Shown: positions 24,648 through 31,828 of the stretch, piece after piece
How the letters are laid out: the number at the start of each line of letters is the position of its first letter
Numbering within the stretch: position 1 is the first letter of the stretch
IMG/VR virus record: IMGVR_UViG_3300024294_000024
Location: 1 to 40,503 of that record
Length of the DNA stretch: 40,503 nucleotides
Reading direction: 5' to 3' (one strand)
From: a virus
Made by a program: the position numbers and the translations under genes
The notes under the pieces: generated by a model
Seen by the model: the letters and a program-made list of their open reading frames with translations, nothing else
What the model was told of the DNA's origin: nothing
The model's database searches: none

Positions 24648-25382
24648 ATGAAAAGAAGAGAAATAACAGAATTTAACGAAGCGTTCGGTTATCCAGCACC
24701 GAAAAAGCCAACTATTAAAGCTAACAACAAACTTAGAAGCAAATTAATTATTGAAGAGCTTACAGAGTATAACGATGCTGTAAAAGATAACGATATTGTA
24801 GAGATTGCAGACGCTATAGGCGATATGCTTTACTTAGTCTTAGGAGCAGCAGTAGAACACGGGATAGAGATAGAGCCAGTATTTAACGAGATACACCGCT
24901 CTAATATGTCTAAATTAGGCGAAGACGGTAAACCGATTTATCGTGAAGATGGGAAAGTGCTTAAAGGGTCTAACTACTTTAAACCTAATATCAGTAAAAC
25001 TTTAGTACATTCGATTAACTATAAACCTGGTGTTAAATTCACTACAGATAAAACTATACTCGAGTTAGACGTTGAAATTGAAAAGTACATTAATACTGTA
25101 ATAGACGTTACTGCTGATTACTTCGACGTAACAGTTAATTCTTTAGCAGGTCCAAGCAGAAAGCAACCTATATCAATCGCTAGACATATTATTTCATACT
25201 TATGTTATAAGAGGTACGATTACTATTCAATATTCGGCAAAGAACTTTCGTCTATCATCCATAGAGACAGAACCAGTTTCATACATGGTAATAAATTAGT
25301 TAGTCAATTAATTAACTACGATAACAAAGTAGAGTTAGCAGTTAAAGACATAACTAAAACAGTTACCGCTGAACTAGGATAA
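24648..25382 (+). CDS. MazG-like pyrophosphohydrolase fused to DnaA domain IV-like DNA-binding domain
   Basis: 244 residues. The N-terminal half has the all-alpha NTP pyrophosphatase motif: EELTE (36-40) then EIAD with AIGD (52-59), followed by EIHRSNMSKLGEDGKPIYRE (81-100), a segment typical of MazG-like phage proteins. The C-terminal half (about 140-225) reads as DnaA domain IV: FDVTVNSLAGPSRKQPISIA (159-178) then a SIIHRDRTSFIHGNK variant (about 202-216) of the GRDHTTVIHA signature. It may combine nucleotide pool control with sequence-specific DNA binding at an origin. Confidence 0.75.
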   Translation: MKRREITEFNEAFGYPAPKKPTIKANNKLRSKLIIEELTEYNDAVKDNDIVEIADAIGDMLYLVLGAAVEHGIEIEPVFNEIHRSNMSKLGEDGKPIYREDGKVLKGSNYFKPNISKTLVHSINYKPGVKFTTDKTILELDVEIEKYINTVIDVTADYFDVTVNSLAGPSRKQPISIARHIISYLCYKRYDYYSIFGKELSSIIHRDRTSFIHGNKLVSQLINYDNKVELAVKDITKTVTAELG

Positions 25383-25409
25383 AAAAGTTAAAAAACAAAG
25401 ATTAAAATT

Positions 25410-26369
25410 ATGAACGTATTATCACTTTTCGACGGGATGAGTTGTGGACAGATAGCTCTAGACAAATTAGGAATTAAAGTAGATAACTACTTTGCAAGTG
25501 AAATAGATAAATATGCTATACAAGTAACACAAAATAACTACCCAGAAACTAAGCAGATTGGGAGTGTTACAGAAGTGAAAGGTAAAGATTTACCAAAGAT
25601 TGATTTACTTTTTGGCGGTAGCCCTTGTCAGAGTTTTAGTGTAGCAGGTAACGGTAAAGGGTTTAATGGTAAAAGCGGTTTATTCTGGGAGTACGTAAGA
25701 GTGTTAAAAGAAGTTAAACCTAAATACTTTTTACTTGAGAATGTAGTAATGAAGAAAGAGTGGGAGCAAGTTATCACAGATGCATTAGGTGTTGAACCGA
25801 TTAAGATTAATAGTAGCCATTTAAGCGCACAAAATAGAAACCGTTTATACTGGACAAACATACCAGAAGTAAAAGTACCAGATGATAAAGGTATTCAGCT
25901 TTGCGACATACTAGAGACCAATTTACCGTCTTGTGGTGTTGGCGGTAGGGTTGTAGGTCGCAGACTTAACGAGATAGGGAAAAGAGAAGATTATAATAAA
26001 AGCATTCCTATTAGCCAATATCTAGAGTTAAGAAAAGACAAAAAGTCTAACTGTATGACTACTGTTTATAAAGATTCTGTAGTGCCTTATTTCAAAACAG
26101 ATAAGCGTATAAAAATAAAATTTAATCAAAATAAGTCTAGCTGCTTAACTGGAGGTGGTAATAGTGGCGGAAATCATTCCGATATGGATATTCTAGTTAT
26201 TGACCCAGACGTTTGTAGACGTTATTCAGTAACCGAGTGCGAACGACTTCAGACAGTACCAGATGGCTATACAAAAGGTGTAAGTAATACTCAGAGGTAT
26301 AAGATGCTAGGTAATGGTTGGACAGTAGATGTAATAGCACATATCTTTAAAAATATACCACTAACTTAG
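25410..26369 (+). CDS. C5-cytosine DNA methyltransferase
   Basis: 319 residues with the Dcm motifs in order: LSLFDGMSCGQIAL (motif I, 4-17), GGSPCQSFS (motif IV, catalytic Cys73), ENV (motif VI, 110-112), QNRNRLYW (motif VIII, 141-148), and the C-terminal TECERLQTVPDGYT and LGNGWTVDVI (motifs IX-X). It transfers a methyl group to cytosine C5 in phage DNA, probably for protection from host restriction. No cognate restriction enzyme is next to it. The variable region (about 160-255), which sets specificity, is rather short. Confidence 0.92.
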   Translation: MNVLSLFDGMSCGQIALDKLGIKVDNYFASEIDKYAIQVTQNNYPETKQIGSVTEVKGKDLPKIDLLFGGSPCQSFSVAGNGKGFNGKSGLFWEYVRVLKEVKPKYFLLENVVMKKEWEQVITDALGVEPIKINSSHLSAQNRNRLYWTNIPEVKVPDDKGIQLCDILETNLPSCGVGGRVVGRRLNEIGKREDYNKSIPISQYLELRKDKKSNCMTTVYKDSVVPYFKTDKRIKIKFNQNKSSCLTGGGNSGGNHSDMDILVIDPDVCRRYSVTECERLQTVPDGYTKGVSNTQRYKMLGNGWTVDVIAHIFKNIPLT

Positions 26370-26377
26370 TGTTGCGG

Positions 26378-26446
26378 TTAAAAAGTATTAGGTTTTTAAC
26401 AAGTAGTTATATATCTTTACAAAAACGAATAACAAAAACGAATATT
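26378..26446 (+). promoter_or_regulatory. Early promoter-leader cassette 3
   Basis: GGTTAAAAAGTATTAGG, TTTTTAACAAGTAG, a TATCTTTA box (26412-26419) and the leader AAAAACGAATAACAAAAACG lead to ATG 26447. It begins nine bases after the methyltransferase stop. The -7 box and upstream part are weaker than in cassettes 2 and 4, but the leader is the same. Confidence 0.68.
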
Positions 26447-26677
26447 ATGAAAGTACAAGATTTAAGAAACGAATTATCTAACGGAGTGACAGACTTCGCG
26501 TTTATCAAAAAAGACGGAACAGTAAGATTAGCCCAGGGCACTACAAACTTGGCTTTTGTTCCAGTAGAAAAGCACCCTAAAGGCGGTAAGGCTAGTGATA
26601 AGGTTTTAGCTTACTTTGACCTAGAGAAAGATAACTGGAGATGTTTGTCAGTTAACACGGAATTTATAACAGCTTAA
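26447..26677 (+). CDS. SH3-like small protein (DUF2693-type)
   Basis: 76 residues. FIKKDGTVRLAQGTTNLAFV (19-38) then a conserved Pro/Lys loop and AYFDLEKDNWRCLSV (about 55-69) match the small SH3-barrel proteins common in Bacteroidota phages and hosts. ATG 26447 is the start; the 26 codons in frame before it translate the promoter and leader. A role in DNA or RNA binding is often supposed for this family but not shown. Confidence 0.8.
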   Translation: MKVQDLRNELSNGVTDFAFIKKDGTVRLAQGTTNLAFVPVEKHPKGGKASDKVLAYFDLEKDNWRCLSVNTEFITA

Positions 26678-26695
26678 AAAAAACTTTAGTTTAAT

Positions 26696-27094
26696 ATGAA
26701 AGAGAGATTTATAAAATTATTAGATTCGGTAGGTTATCCCTACCGTTCTATTAACTCAGTAGACAAGAGAGAGTTAATAGAGATACACAAACACATCTTT
26801 AAACACCCTGACAGCTACTATAGAGAAAGGACCTGTAGAAGCTGCTTTCTATCAATGTTAAACGACTTAGTAATCAAGTACGAGCTACCTAAAAGAATGG
26901 AAGTATCTGACGATTACGAAACTAGAATGTCTATTTGTCGCAGCTGTTCAGCTACAAAAGGGCAAGAGGGTAATAGCGTTTTGATTTGCGGGAAGTTAGG
27001 TAGACCTAGTAAAGGAAATTATCCTACTTGCGGGTGCATATTAAATGTTAAGAACCGCTTCAAAAGTCAAAAATGCCCAAGGGGTAAGTTTTAA
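26696..27094 (+). CDS. Cys-rich zinc-binding-like protein
   Basis: 132 residues. Paired cysteines occur as CRSC (47-50), CRSC (80-83), then C98, CGC (113-115) and a final CPRGKF, suggesting at least one zinc ribbon. Proteins with a C-terminal GCxxxxK...CP pattern are frequent in Bacteroidota phages. The TAA stop (27092-27094) is embedded in the outer arm of the large palindrome that follows, which is how genes end in integron cassettes. Confidence 0.72.
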   Translation: MKERFIKLLDSVGYPYRSINSVDKRELIEIHKHIFKHPDSYYRERTCRSCFLSMLNDLVIKYELPKRMEVSDDYETRMSICRSCSATKGQEGNSVLICGKLGRPSKGNYPTCGCILNVKNRFKSQKCPRGKF

Positions 27095-27261
27095 CGGCAA
27101 AGAATATGAGTAGTAAGGTTCATACAGGCTTTGGACACGGTTGCAAACGTATAAATAAGAGCCAGTTAGATTGCTTGGAGCATAACGACCTTATTACTTA
27201 TATTTATTGTTGTATGTCTTTTTTAATTGCATACAATGCCGTTTTAGCCATTGTTAGGCAC
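27093..27261. other. Large palindromic element, attC-like, left boundary of the methyltransferase unit
   Basis: Outer arms AACGGCA (27093-27099) and TGCCGTT (27237-27243) match perfectly. Inner arms 27100-27118 and 27189-27208 are complementary over about 19 bases if G-T pairs are allowed. A perfect TTGTATG/CATACAA hairpin (27210-27216, 27230-27236) interrupts the right side. The element ends in GTTAGGC (27253-27259), which fits the integron core GTTRRRY. Size (about 170 bp), imperfect folding and position between two genes recall an integron attC site. A 53-codon ORF inside it (27106-27267) is probably chance. Confidence 0.5.
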
Positions 27262-27278
27262 TTTTAATTTAATATGAT

Positions 27279-27920
27279 ATGAAGATAACAAACGAAGATA
27301 ATATGGAATTGATGGCAAGGTATGAAGATAATTACTTTAATCTTGCAATAGTTGACCCACCTTATGGGATTAATATGGATGGTGGAAAAATTGGAGGTGA
27401 TAATTGTGTTAAAGCAACAGAATACACTCAGAAACAATGGGATAACAAAGCACCTAATAAACAATACTTTGAAGAACTAAAAAGAGTAAGTAAAAAACAG
27501 ATTATTTGGGGGGCTAATCATTTTATTGAAAACATACCAAACGCTAACAGTAGTTGTTGGATTGTTTGGGATAAGGACAACACGGGTAATTTTTCAGATA
27601 GTGAGTTAGCTTATACAAGTTTTGAAACTGCAGTAAGAAATTTCAAATGGAGGTGGAATGGGATGCTCCAACAAAATATGAAGAACAAACAAAAGAGAAT
27701 ACACCCAACAGAAAAACCTATACAGCTTTATGAATGGCTACTGCAGAACTACGCCAAAGAAGGGGATAAAATACTTGATACTCATTTAGGTAGTGGTTCA
27801 ATAGCAATAGCTTGTCATAATATGAAGTACGATTTAACAGCTTGTGAACTTGACAAAGAGTATTACGATAAAGCAATGAAAAGACTAAAAGAACATACGG
27901 CACAGCAAAGGTTGTTTTAA
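27279..27920 (+). CDS. DPPY-type DNA methyltransferase (beta class, N6-adenine or N4-cytosine)
   Basis: 213 residues. DPPYG (26-30) is the catalytic motif IV. HPTEKP (142-147) and LDTHLGSGSIAIA (166-178) form motifs X and I in the C-terminal half, the order of the beta class. It methylates the amino group of adenine (or cytosine). No restriction partner is nearby; protection of phage DNA is likely. The gene lies between GTTAGGCAC (27253-27261) and its exact inverse GTGCCTAAC (27923-27931), so it may be a mobile cassette. ATG 27279 is chosen over an out-of-frame ATG at 27274. Confidence 0.9.
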   Translation: MKITNEDNMELMARYEDNYFNLAIVDPPYGINMDGGKIGGDNCVKATEYTQKQWDNKAPNKQYFEELKRVSKKQIIWGANHFIENIPNANSSCWIVWDKDNTGNFSDSELAYTSFETAVRNFKWRWNGMLQQNMKNKQKRIHPTEKPIQLYEWLLQNYAKEGDKILDTHLGSGSIAIACHNMKYDLTACELDKEYYDKAMKRLKEHTAQQRLF

Positions 27921-27922
27921 TT

Positions 27923-27977
27923 GTGCCTAACACCAAAACAAAACAGCGTTTTAATGCTGTTTGTTGACTGTTAAAGA
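27923..27977. other. Short palindromic element, attC-like, right boundary of the methyltransferase unit
   Basis: GTGCCTAAC (27923-27931) inverts the left GTTAGGCAC box. The central stem AAACAGC/GCTGTTT (27941-27947, 27956-27962) is perfect. The outer parts are imperfectly complementary, ending near GTTAAAG (27971-27977), a near miss to GTTRRRY. The size of about 55 bp is close to short attC sites. It could equally serve as the methyltransferase terminator, though no T run follows. Confidence 0.42.
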
Positions 27978-28043
27978 GCGTTTTAATGCGAACTATTAAA
28001 AACATTATTTTTATAAACCGCTTATAATTAGTATAATAACACC

Positions 28044-28454
28044 ATGGAAGAAGAAGAAAAGAAACCAAGAAAAAGAAGTACAAAGGCAGAAACTCAAAGA
28101 AGAGTTAATGAAGCAATAGATTTTATGTTTAACCAGAATGCTACTAGACGTGAATGGGTAGACTATTGCGAAGATAACTACGACGTAATACCTAGACAAG
28201 CGGATAAGTACTGGGCAGAAGCTAAAAAAGTAGTATTAGAAAAGTACTCTAAGAATAGAGAGAATGTAATCAACAATCATTACGGTAGACTTTTTAACCT
28301 GTTCAAAGGAGCGCAGAAAGATGGCGAAAGAGAAGTAGCCAGAAAAATTCTAGCAGATATGGCTAAACTTTTAGGGCTTAATGAAGCTGAAAAGAAAGAC
28401 GTTACAAGTGGGGGTGATAAGATTAACATTAATATTAATATAGATGATGACTAA
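28044..28454 (+). CDS. Terminase small subunit
   Basis: 136 residues. A basic N-terminus leads to a helix-turn-helix-like region (about 15-60, ATRREWVDYCEDNYDV) and a helical middle (about 70-112, LFNLFKGAQKDGEREVARKI). The acidic C-terminus carries KININININIDDD. This composition and layout match the small terminases of Bacteroidota phages. The large subunit gene follows after one tiny ORF. It recognises phage DNA for packaging. Confidence 0.82.
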   Translation: MEEEEKKPRKRSTKAETQRRVNEAIDFMFNQNATRREWVDYCEDNYDVIPRQADKYWAEAKKVVLEKYSKNRENVINNHYGRLFNLFKGAQKDGEREVARKILADMAKLLGLNEAEKKDVTSGGDKINININIDDD

Positions 28455-28596
28455 ACACATAGAGAATAATAGACAAGAACGTAAAGCATTACGTACTAAG
28501 CCAAGTATTAACAATATGATGTATTTAACTTACACTAAAAGTGGCAGGTATATTAAAGTAAATTGGAGAAGGTTTAAGACTTATGGTGAATGTTAA
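28447..28596 (+). CDS. Small basic protein between the terminase genes (49 aa)
   Basis: ATG 28447 overlaps the end of the small terminase and TAA 28594-28596 lies inside the start of the large terminase. The product (starts MTKHIENNRQERKALRTK) is short and very basic. Overlaps on both sides suggest coupled translation. It might simply link translation of the two subunits. Confidence 0.55.
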   Translation: MTKHIENNRQERKALRTKPSINNMMYLTYTKSGRYIKVNWRRFKTYGEC

Positions 28597-29896
28597 TTTA
28601 ACCAAAAAGCAAGGTTTAGCACTCAAATATTTAAGAGACAAAGAAACTATAGAAGTACTGTATGGTGGTGCTGCAGGTGGTGGAAAGTCTTTTTTTGGGT
28701 GCTTGTGGATTATATTAAACTGCCTTGACTACGACGGTTCTAGATGGTTAATAGGTAGAGCTAAACTAGATGCTTTAAAGAAGACAACGCTTAATTCTTT
28801 TTTCGACGTAGCTAACATACTAGGTATAAACGGTAAGTTTAACTATAATGCTAACGAAAAAACTATAACCTTTCTAAACGGTTCGCAAGTAGTTCTTAAA
28901 GATTTATTCCACTACCCTAGTGATCCTAACTATGACTCTTTAGGTTCGTTAGAGATTACAGGAGCGTTCATCGACGAGTGTAACCAGGTAGTAGAGAAAG
29001 CTAAAAACGTAGTGATGTCAAGAATACGTTACAAGCTTACGGAACACAATCTAACACCTAAAATGTTGATGACTTGTAACCCTGCTAAGAATTGGGTTTA
29101 TCATAGCTTTTACAAACCAAGTAAGGAAAACACACTACCAGAATACAGAAAGTTTATACAAGCACTTCTAAGCGACAATAAACACGTTCACGAGTCCTAC
29201 GCTCAATCGTTAGCAAAACTAGATAACGCATCAAGAGAAAGACTTTTAAATGGTAACTGGGAGTATGACGAAGATATAAGTAAGCTATTCGAGTTTTCAT
29301 CTGTTTGTGATATTTTTACAAATGACTTTATAGAGGAGGGCGATAACTATATAACTGCAGATATAGCACGATTCGGTAGGGATAAAACGGTTATATGTGT
29401 ATGGAATGGATGGAGGTTAGAAAAGATGAAGTCTATCGACCAATCAAGCATAACAGAATCAGCAGAAGCAATAAGAAAGCTATCGAATGAGTACAGAATA
29501 CCTACTAGTAAAATAGTAGTCGATGAAGATGGTGTAGGTGGAGGTGTTAAAGACATCTTAAAATGCCAAGGCTTTGTAAATAACTCTAAAGCATTAAAAG
29601 TAGAGGGTGAACTACAGAACTATTCAAACCTTAAAAGTCAATGCTATTTTTATTTAGCTGACAAAGTTAAAAACGCTGAAGTGTTTATTAAACATGGTAT
29701 CTACAAAGAAAGCATTATACAAGAACTTGAACAAGTACGTATAAAGAATATTGACCAGGACGGGAAAAGAGCTGTAGAGGGTAAAGAGAAAATAAAAGAA
29801 CTCATCGGTAGGTCACCCGATTATGCTGACGCTATAATGATGCGTAGTTACTTCAGTCTTGTAAGTACTACTTCATGGGTCGATAGTCTCTATTGA
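28583..29896 (+). CDS. Terminase large subunit
   Basis: 437 residues. Walker A is GGAAGGGKS (28-36) and Walker B with catalytic Glu is GAFIDE (127-132). A motif III-like MLMTCNPA follows (161-168). The nuclease domain shows Asp260 in ITADIARFG, Asp314 in VVDEDGVGGG, and the last acidic site in SPDYADAIMM near the C-terminus. It packages and cuts DNA at the portal. The start at 28583 leaves a normal 27-residue lead to Walker A. The next element is a terminator. Confidence 0.95.
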   Translation: MVNVNLTKKQGLALKYLRDKETIEVLYGGAAGGGKSFFGCLWIILNCLDYDGSRWLIGRAKLDALKKTTLNSFFDVANILGINGKFNYNANEKTITFLNGSQVVLKDLFHYPSDPNYDSLGSLEITGAFIDECNQVVEKAKNVVMSRIRYKLTEHNLTPKMLMTCNPAKNWVYHSFYKPSKENTLPEYRKFIQALLSDNKHVHESYAQSLAKLDNASRERLLNGNWEYDEDISKLFEFSSVCDIFTNDFIEEGDNYITADIARFGRDKTVICVWNGWRLEKMKSIDQSSITESAEAIRKLSNEYRIPTSKIVVDEDGVGGGVKDILKCQGFVNNSKALKVEGELQNYSNLKSQCYFYLADKVKNAEVFIKHGIYKESIIQELEQVRIKNIDQDGKRAVEGKEKIKELIGRSPDYADAIMMRSYFSLVSTTSWVDSLY

Positions 29897-29917
29897 AAAT
29901 AATTAAGCTGAAAATGA

Positions 29918-29946
29918 GGGAGTTATAAATTAATTCCCTTTTTTTT
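29918..29946 (+). terminator. Terminator after the terminase operon
   Basis: GGGAGTTA (29918-29925) and TAATTCCC (29931-29938) form an 8-bp stem with one G-U pair around TAAAT, then eight T residues that run straight into promoter cassette 4. Confidence 0.85.
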
Positions 29947-30015
29947 GTTAAAAAGTTATAGTTTATTAACTTGAAGTGCTTATATTTGATGAAACGAATT
30001 ACAAAAACGAATATT
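29946..30015 (+). promoter_or_regulatory. Early promoter-leader cassette 4
   Basis: TTGTTAAAAAGTTATAG is followed by a perfect inverted repeat AAGTTA-8 bases-TAACTT (29953-29972). The TATATTTG -7 box lies at 29981-29988, and the leader ATGAAACGAATTACAAAAAC precedes GAATATTATG (ATG 30016). The perfect palindrome makes this the best place to look for an operator. Confidence 0.78.
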
Positions 30016-30381
30016 ATGACTAGAATAAATGTAGCAGTAAAACCAATCGAGCTTAACGATAAAATGCTAATGGCAGAGCATAGAGAGATTAAGCGTATAC
30101 CCAATTGCATTAAAAAAGGTCGTTATAATCTTAGCGGCATTCCTGACAAATTTACTTTAGGTACGGGTCATGTGAAATTCTTCTACAACAAGCTTGAGTA
30201 CTTACACGATAGATACGTAGACCTTTACTACGAATGTCTTAAACGTGGCTTTAACGTAACTAACTACGAAGAAGCTTTTAACGATTTACCAAACGAACTT
30301 TATAACTGGTACGATGAAACTGATAGAGACAGGGAGATAATTTTACAGCGTATTAATGAACGATTAAATAGTAACAATTAA
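30016..30381 (+). CDS. Early hypothetical protein (121 aa)
   Basis: ATG 30016 is the start; earlier in-frame codons translate the shared leader. The protein begins MTRINVAVKPIELNDKMLMA and has HREIKRIPNCIKKG (about 21-34) then a region rich in Tyr, Glu and Asp (DRYVDLYYECLKRG, about 58-71) of helical character. Short proteins of this kind, sometimes annotated as pyrimidine dimer DNA glycosylase-like (T4 endonuclease V), share the HREIKRIP helix and a late LPxELYxWYDETDR-type motif, so a DNA repair glycosylase relative is a possibility. Confidence 0.65.
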   Translation: MTRINVAVKPIELNDKMLMAEHREIKRIPNCIKKGRYNLSGIPDKFTLGTGHVKFFYNKLEYLHDRYVDLYYECLKRGFNVTNYEEAFNDLPNELYNWYDETDRDREIILQRINERLNSNN

Positions 30382-30408
30382 CAATTAAATAAATAACAAA
30401 AACAAACT

Positions 30409-30777
30409 ATGATAGATAAATATTTATATAAAGAAATTTTAGTAAGTGACTATAAGATGGCTTGTGAAAACTATAAAGGAAGTCAGTTATTAACTAGAAA
30501 CTGGGGCTTGTATTTTTTATACAACAATATTGGACTTTTATTATATATTGGATGGGCGAGGGGTTTTGATAATAGAGTAGGCAACCATATTAGAGGGGCG
30601 AGTAATACAAGTTGTTTTACAGATGAGATTTATAAGATAAAATTAATGAACGAGGATTCTTTTGATTCATTTAGAAAAGAATATACAGATTGTTTAGATA
30701 TAGAATATTACTTAATAGATAAGTTAAAACCTAAATACAATAAACAAAAAGGATTAAAAACTGCTTACATTAATTAA
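30409..30777 (+). CDS. GIY-YIG nuclease
   Basis: 122 residues. GLYFLYNN (32-39) and LLLYIGWARGFDNRVGNHIR (split at about 43-62) form the GIY-YIG core. A later Glu in DIEYYLIDKLKPKYNKQKG (97-115) supplies the metal ligand, and the segment is the usual end of the domain. No extra DNA-binding domain is present. It could be a homing-type or host-directed nuclease. It is the last gene before the large non-coding island. Confidence 0.85.
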   Translation: MIDKYLYKEILVSDYKMACENYKGSQLLTRNWGLYFLYNNIGLLLYIGWARGFDNRVGNHIRGASNTSCFTDEIYKIKLMNEDSFDSFRKEYTDCLDIEYYLIDKLKPKYNKQKGLKTAYIN

Positions 30778-30805
30778 TTACAACGATTAAATAATAATTA
30801 GAAAT

Positions 30806-30833
30806 AGGGGTTACATATTGTAGCTCCTTTTTT
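30806..30833 (+). terminator. Strong terminator, near-copy of the one at 23149
   Basis: AGGGGTTACA (30806-30815), loop TAT, TGTAGCTCCT (30819-30828), then six T residues. All ten stem pairs form if G-U is allowed. Confidence 0.87.
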
Positions 30834-30867
30834 GGTTTATAGCCTTAAATTATACCCTTACTAGGGT

Positions 30868-31013
30868 GGTTACTTTTTCAACAAAAGAGCGTTACTTTTT
30901 CAACACTTGCTACACTAGTAAGTATTTAGTTAGGTAATAAATAGCGTTTAATGCGTCAGACTTACTAATTTTTAGCGCGTTACTTTTTCAACAATGAGCT
31001 TACTTTTTCAACA
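30868..31013. repeat. Iteron-like 14-bp repeats in the non-coding island
   Basis: TTACTTTTTCAACA occurs identically at 30870, 30892, 30980 and 31000, in two pairs spaced 22 and 20 bp (about two helical turns). The complement, TGTTGAAAAAGTAA, differs at two positions from the TGTTAAAAAGTTA-type element upstream of the early promoters. The DNA between the pairs is AT-rich with small inverted motifs. It could be a replication origin or a binding array for a phage regulator. Confidence 0.8.
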
Positions 31014-31048
31014 GCGTTTTACTAAAGTGTTGATATACAGTAGTTTTA

Positions 31049-31190
31049 ATCCTTTCAAAGGGTTACCTTATCCTTTCGAACCCTTACCTTATCCTTTCAA
31101 ACCATTCCACTTTTTTTAGTAACCCTTCGGAAAGTAGAAGTAGAAGTAGAATAAGAATAAGAAGTAGAAGGTTAAGTATAAGTAGAAGTA
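31049..31190. repeat. CCTTTC 21-bp tandem units and GAAGTA purine tract
   Basis: Three CCTTTC(A/G)AA units start at 31051, 31072 and 31093 (21-bp period), joined by TTACCTTAT. They are the inverted form of the ATGGTTCGAAAGG units at 7124-7250. From 31129 the sequence reads CGGAAAGTAGAAGTAGAAG and continues as a GAAGTA/AATA purine tract to about 31192, again shared with the 7.2 kb island. The rest of the 30778-31443 stretch (to the promoter box at 31431) is AT-rich and holds no ORF that I can support. Confidence 0.78.
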
Positions 31191-31430
31191 GAATACTAAA
31201 CAGAATATCACTAAACAGATGCGCAACAAGTTGCTTTTACATAACTAATTCAATTTAATTCATTATAACCTTTTTAAAGCATTATTATAGCGTTATGGAC
31301 TCTATATATCATAATAAAAAGATAATCTCTTAAATCGCTTGTTTAACACCTTAAAAGCTATTCTACGATGCAGTTTTACCCTGTTTATTTATTTAGTTCA
31401 TTAACTAGCTAATAGTATTAATAAATTCCG

Positions 31431-31443
31431 TATCTTTAATAAG
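31431..31443 (+). promoter_or_regulatory. Possible promoter of the tail operon
   Basis: TATCTTTA (31431-31438) matches the TAnnTTTG box except for the last base. It is only five bases from ATG 31444. Transcription from it would make that message leaderless or shift the true start to ATG 31498. Confidence 0.45.
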
Positions 31444-31683
31444 ATGATTATTAGCGATATAATAAGCGATAAAAGGCATAGCGTAGGAGTTGACGAAATG
31501 ATATACCTAGTAGAGTCTTATGTTAAGGATGTTAAGCATAAAAACATAACCGTAAACATATACCAAAACAGCATGGTCAATAAGAGGTTAAACCCTTTAG
31601 CGTTTAATATTGAGATTAAGAAACTGTTTAGAGCGTTTACATACGCTTTAGCTCATTACAAGAAGAATGAATCTGTTAGATAA
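31444..31683 (+). CDS. Small hypothetical protein (79 aa)
   Basis: First gene after the non-coding island. A mixed helical protein with a basic end. Residue 19 (ATG 31498) is an alternative start if the promoter box at 31431 is used. Its 3' end overlaps the next small ORF by 17 bases. No family recognised. Confidence 0.58.
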   Translation: MIISDIISDKRHSVGVDEMIYLVESYVKDVKHKNITVNIYQNSMVNKRLNPLAFNIEIKKLFRAFTYALAHYKKNESVR

Positions 31684-31828
31684 GATTAGAGAAGAAGACG
31701 TAGAGAAGTACGGACCTATCTGCGACAATGAAGATTGCAACAAGAACAAAAAGTTCTGCAGGTGTGAATCTTTTAGAAAGTATAAAGAGTCTATAGAATT
31801 AAAAAAATCATTAAGAGATGGCAATTAA
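31667..31828 (+). CDS. Small Cys-rich protein (53 aa)
   Basis: ATG 31667 to TAA 31826-31828. The middle, CDNEDCNKNKKFCRCESF, has four cysteines (C-x4-C-x6-C-x-C), which could bind one zinc ion, within an otherwise charged helical chain. It overlaps the genes on both sides (17 and 11 bases), the packing seen throughout this operon. Possibly a small morphogenesis or regulatory factor. Confidence 0.6.
   Translation: MNLLDKIREEDVEKYGPICDNEDCNKNKKFCRCESFRKYKESIELKKSLRDGN

Noticed and set aside
27106-27267. 53-codon ORF before the DPPY methyltransferase
   Set aside because: It lies wholly inside the large palindrome and has no clear leader or family; the DNA structure explains the sequence better.
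30868-31013. CRISPR array
   Set aside because: Only four 14-bp repeats, with unequal spacing (22, 88 and 20 bp) and no spacer-like units.
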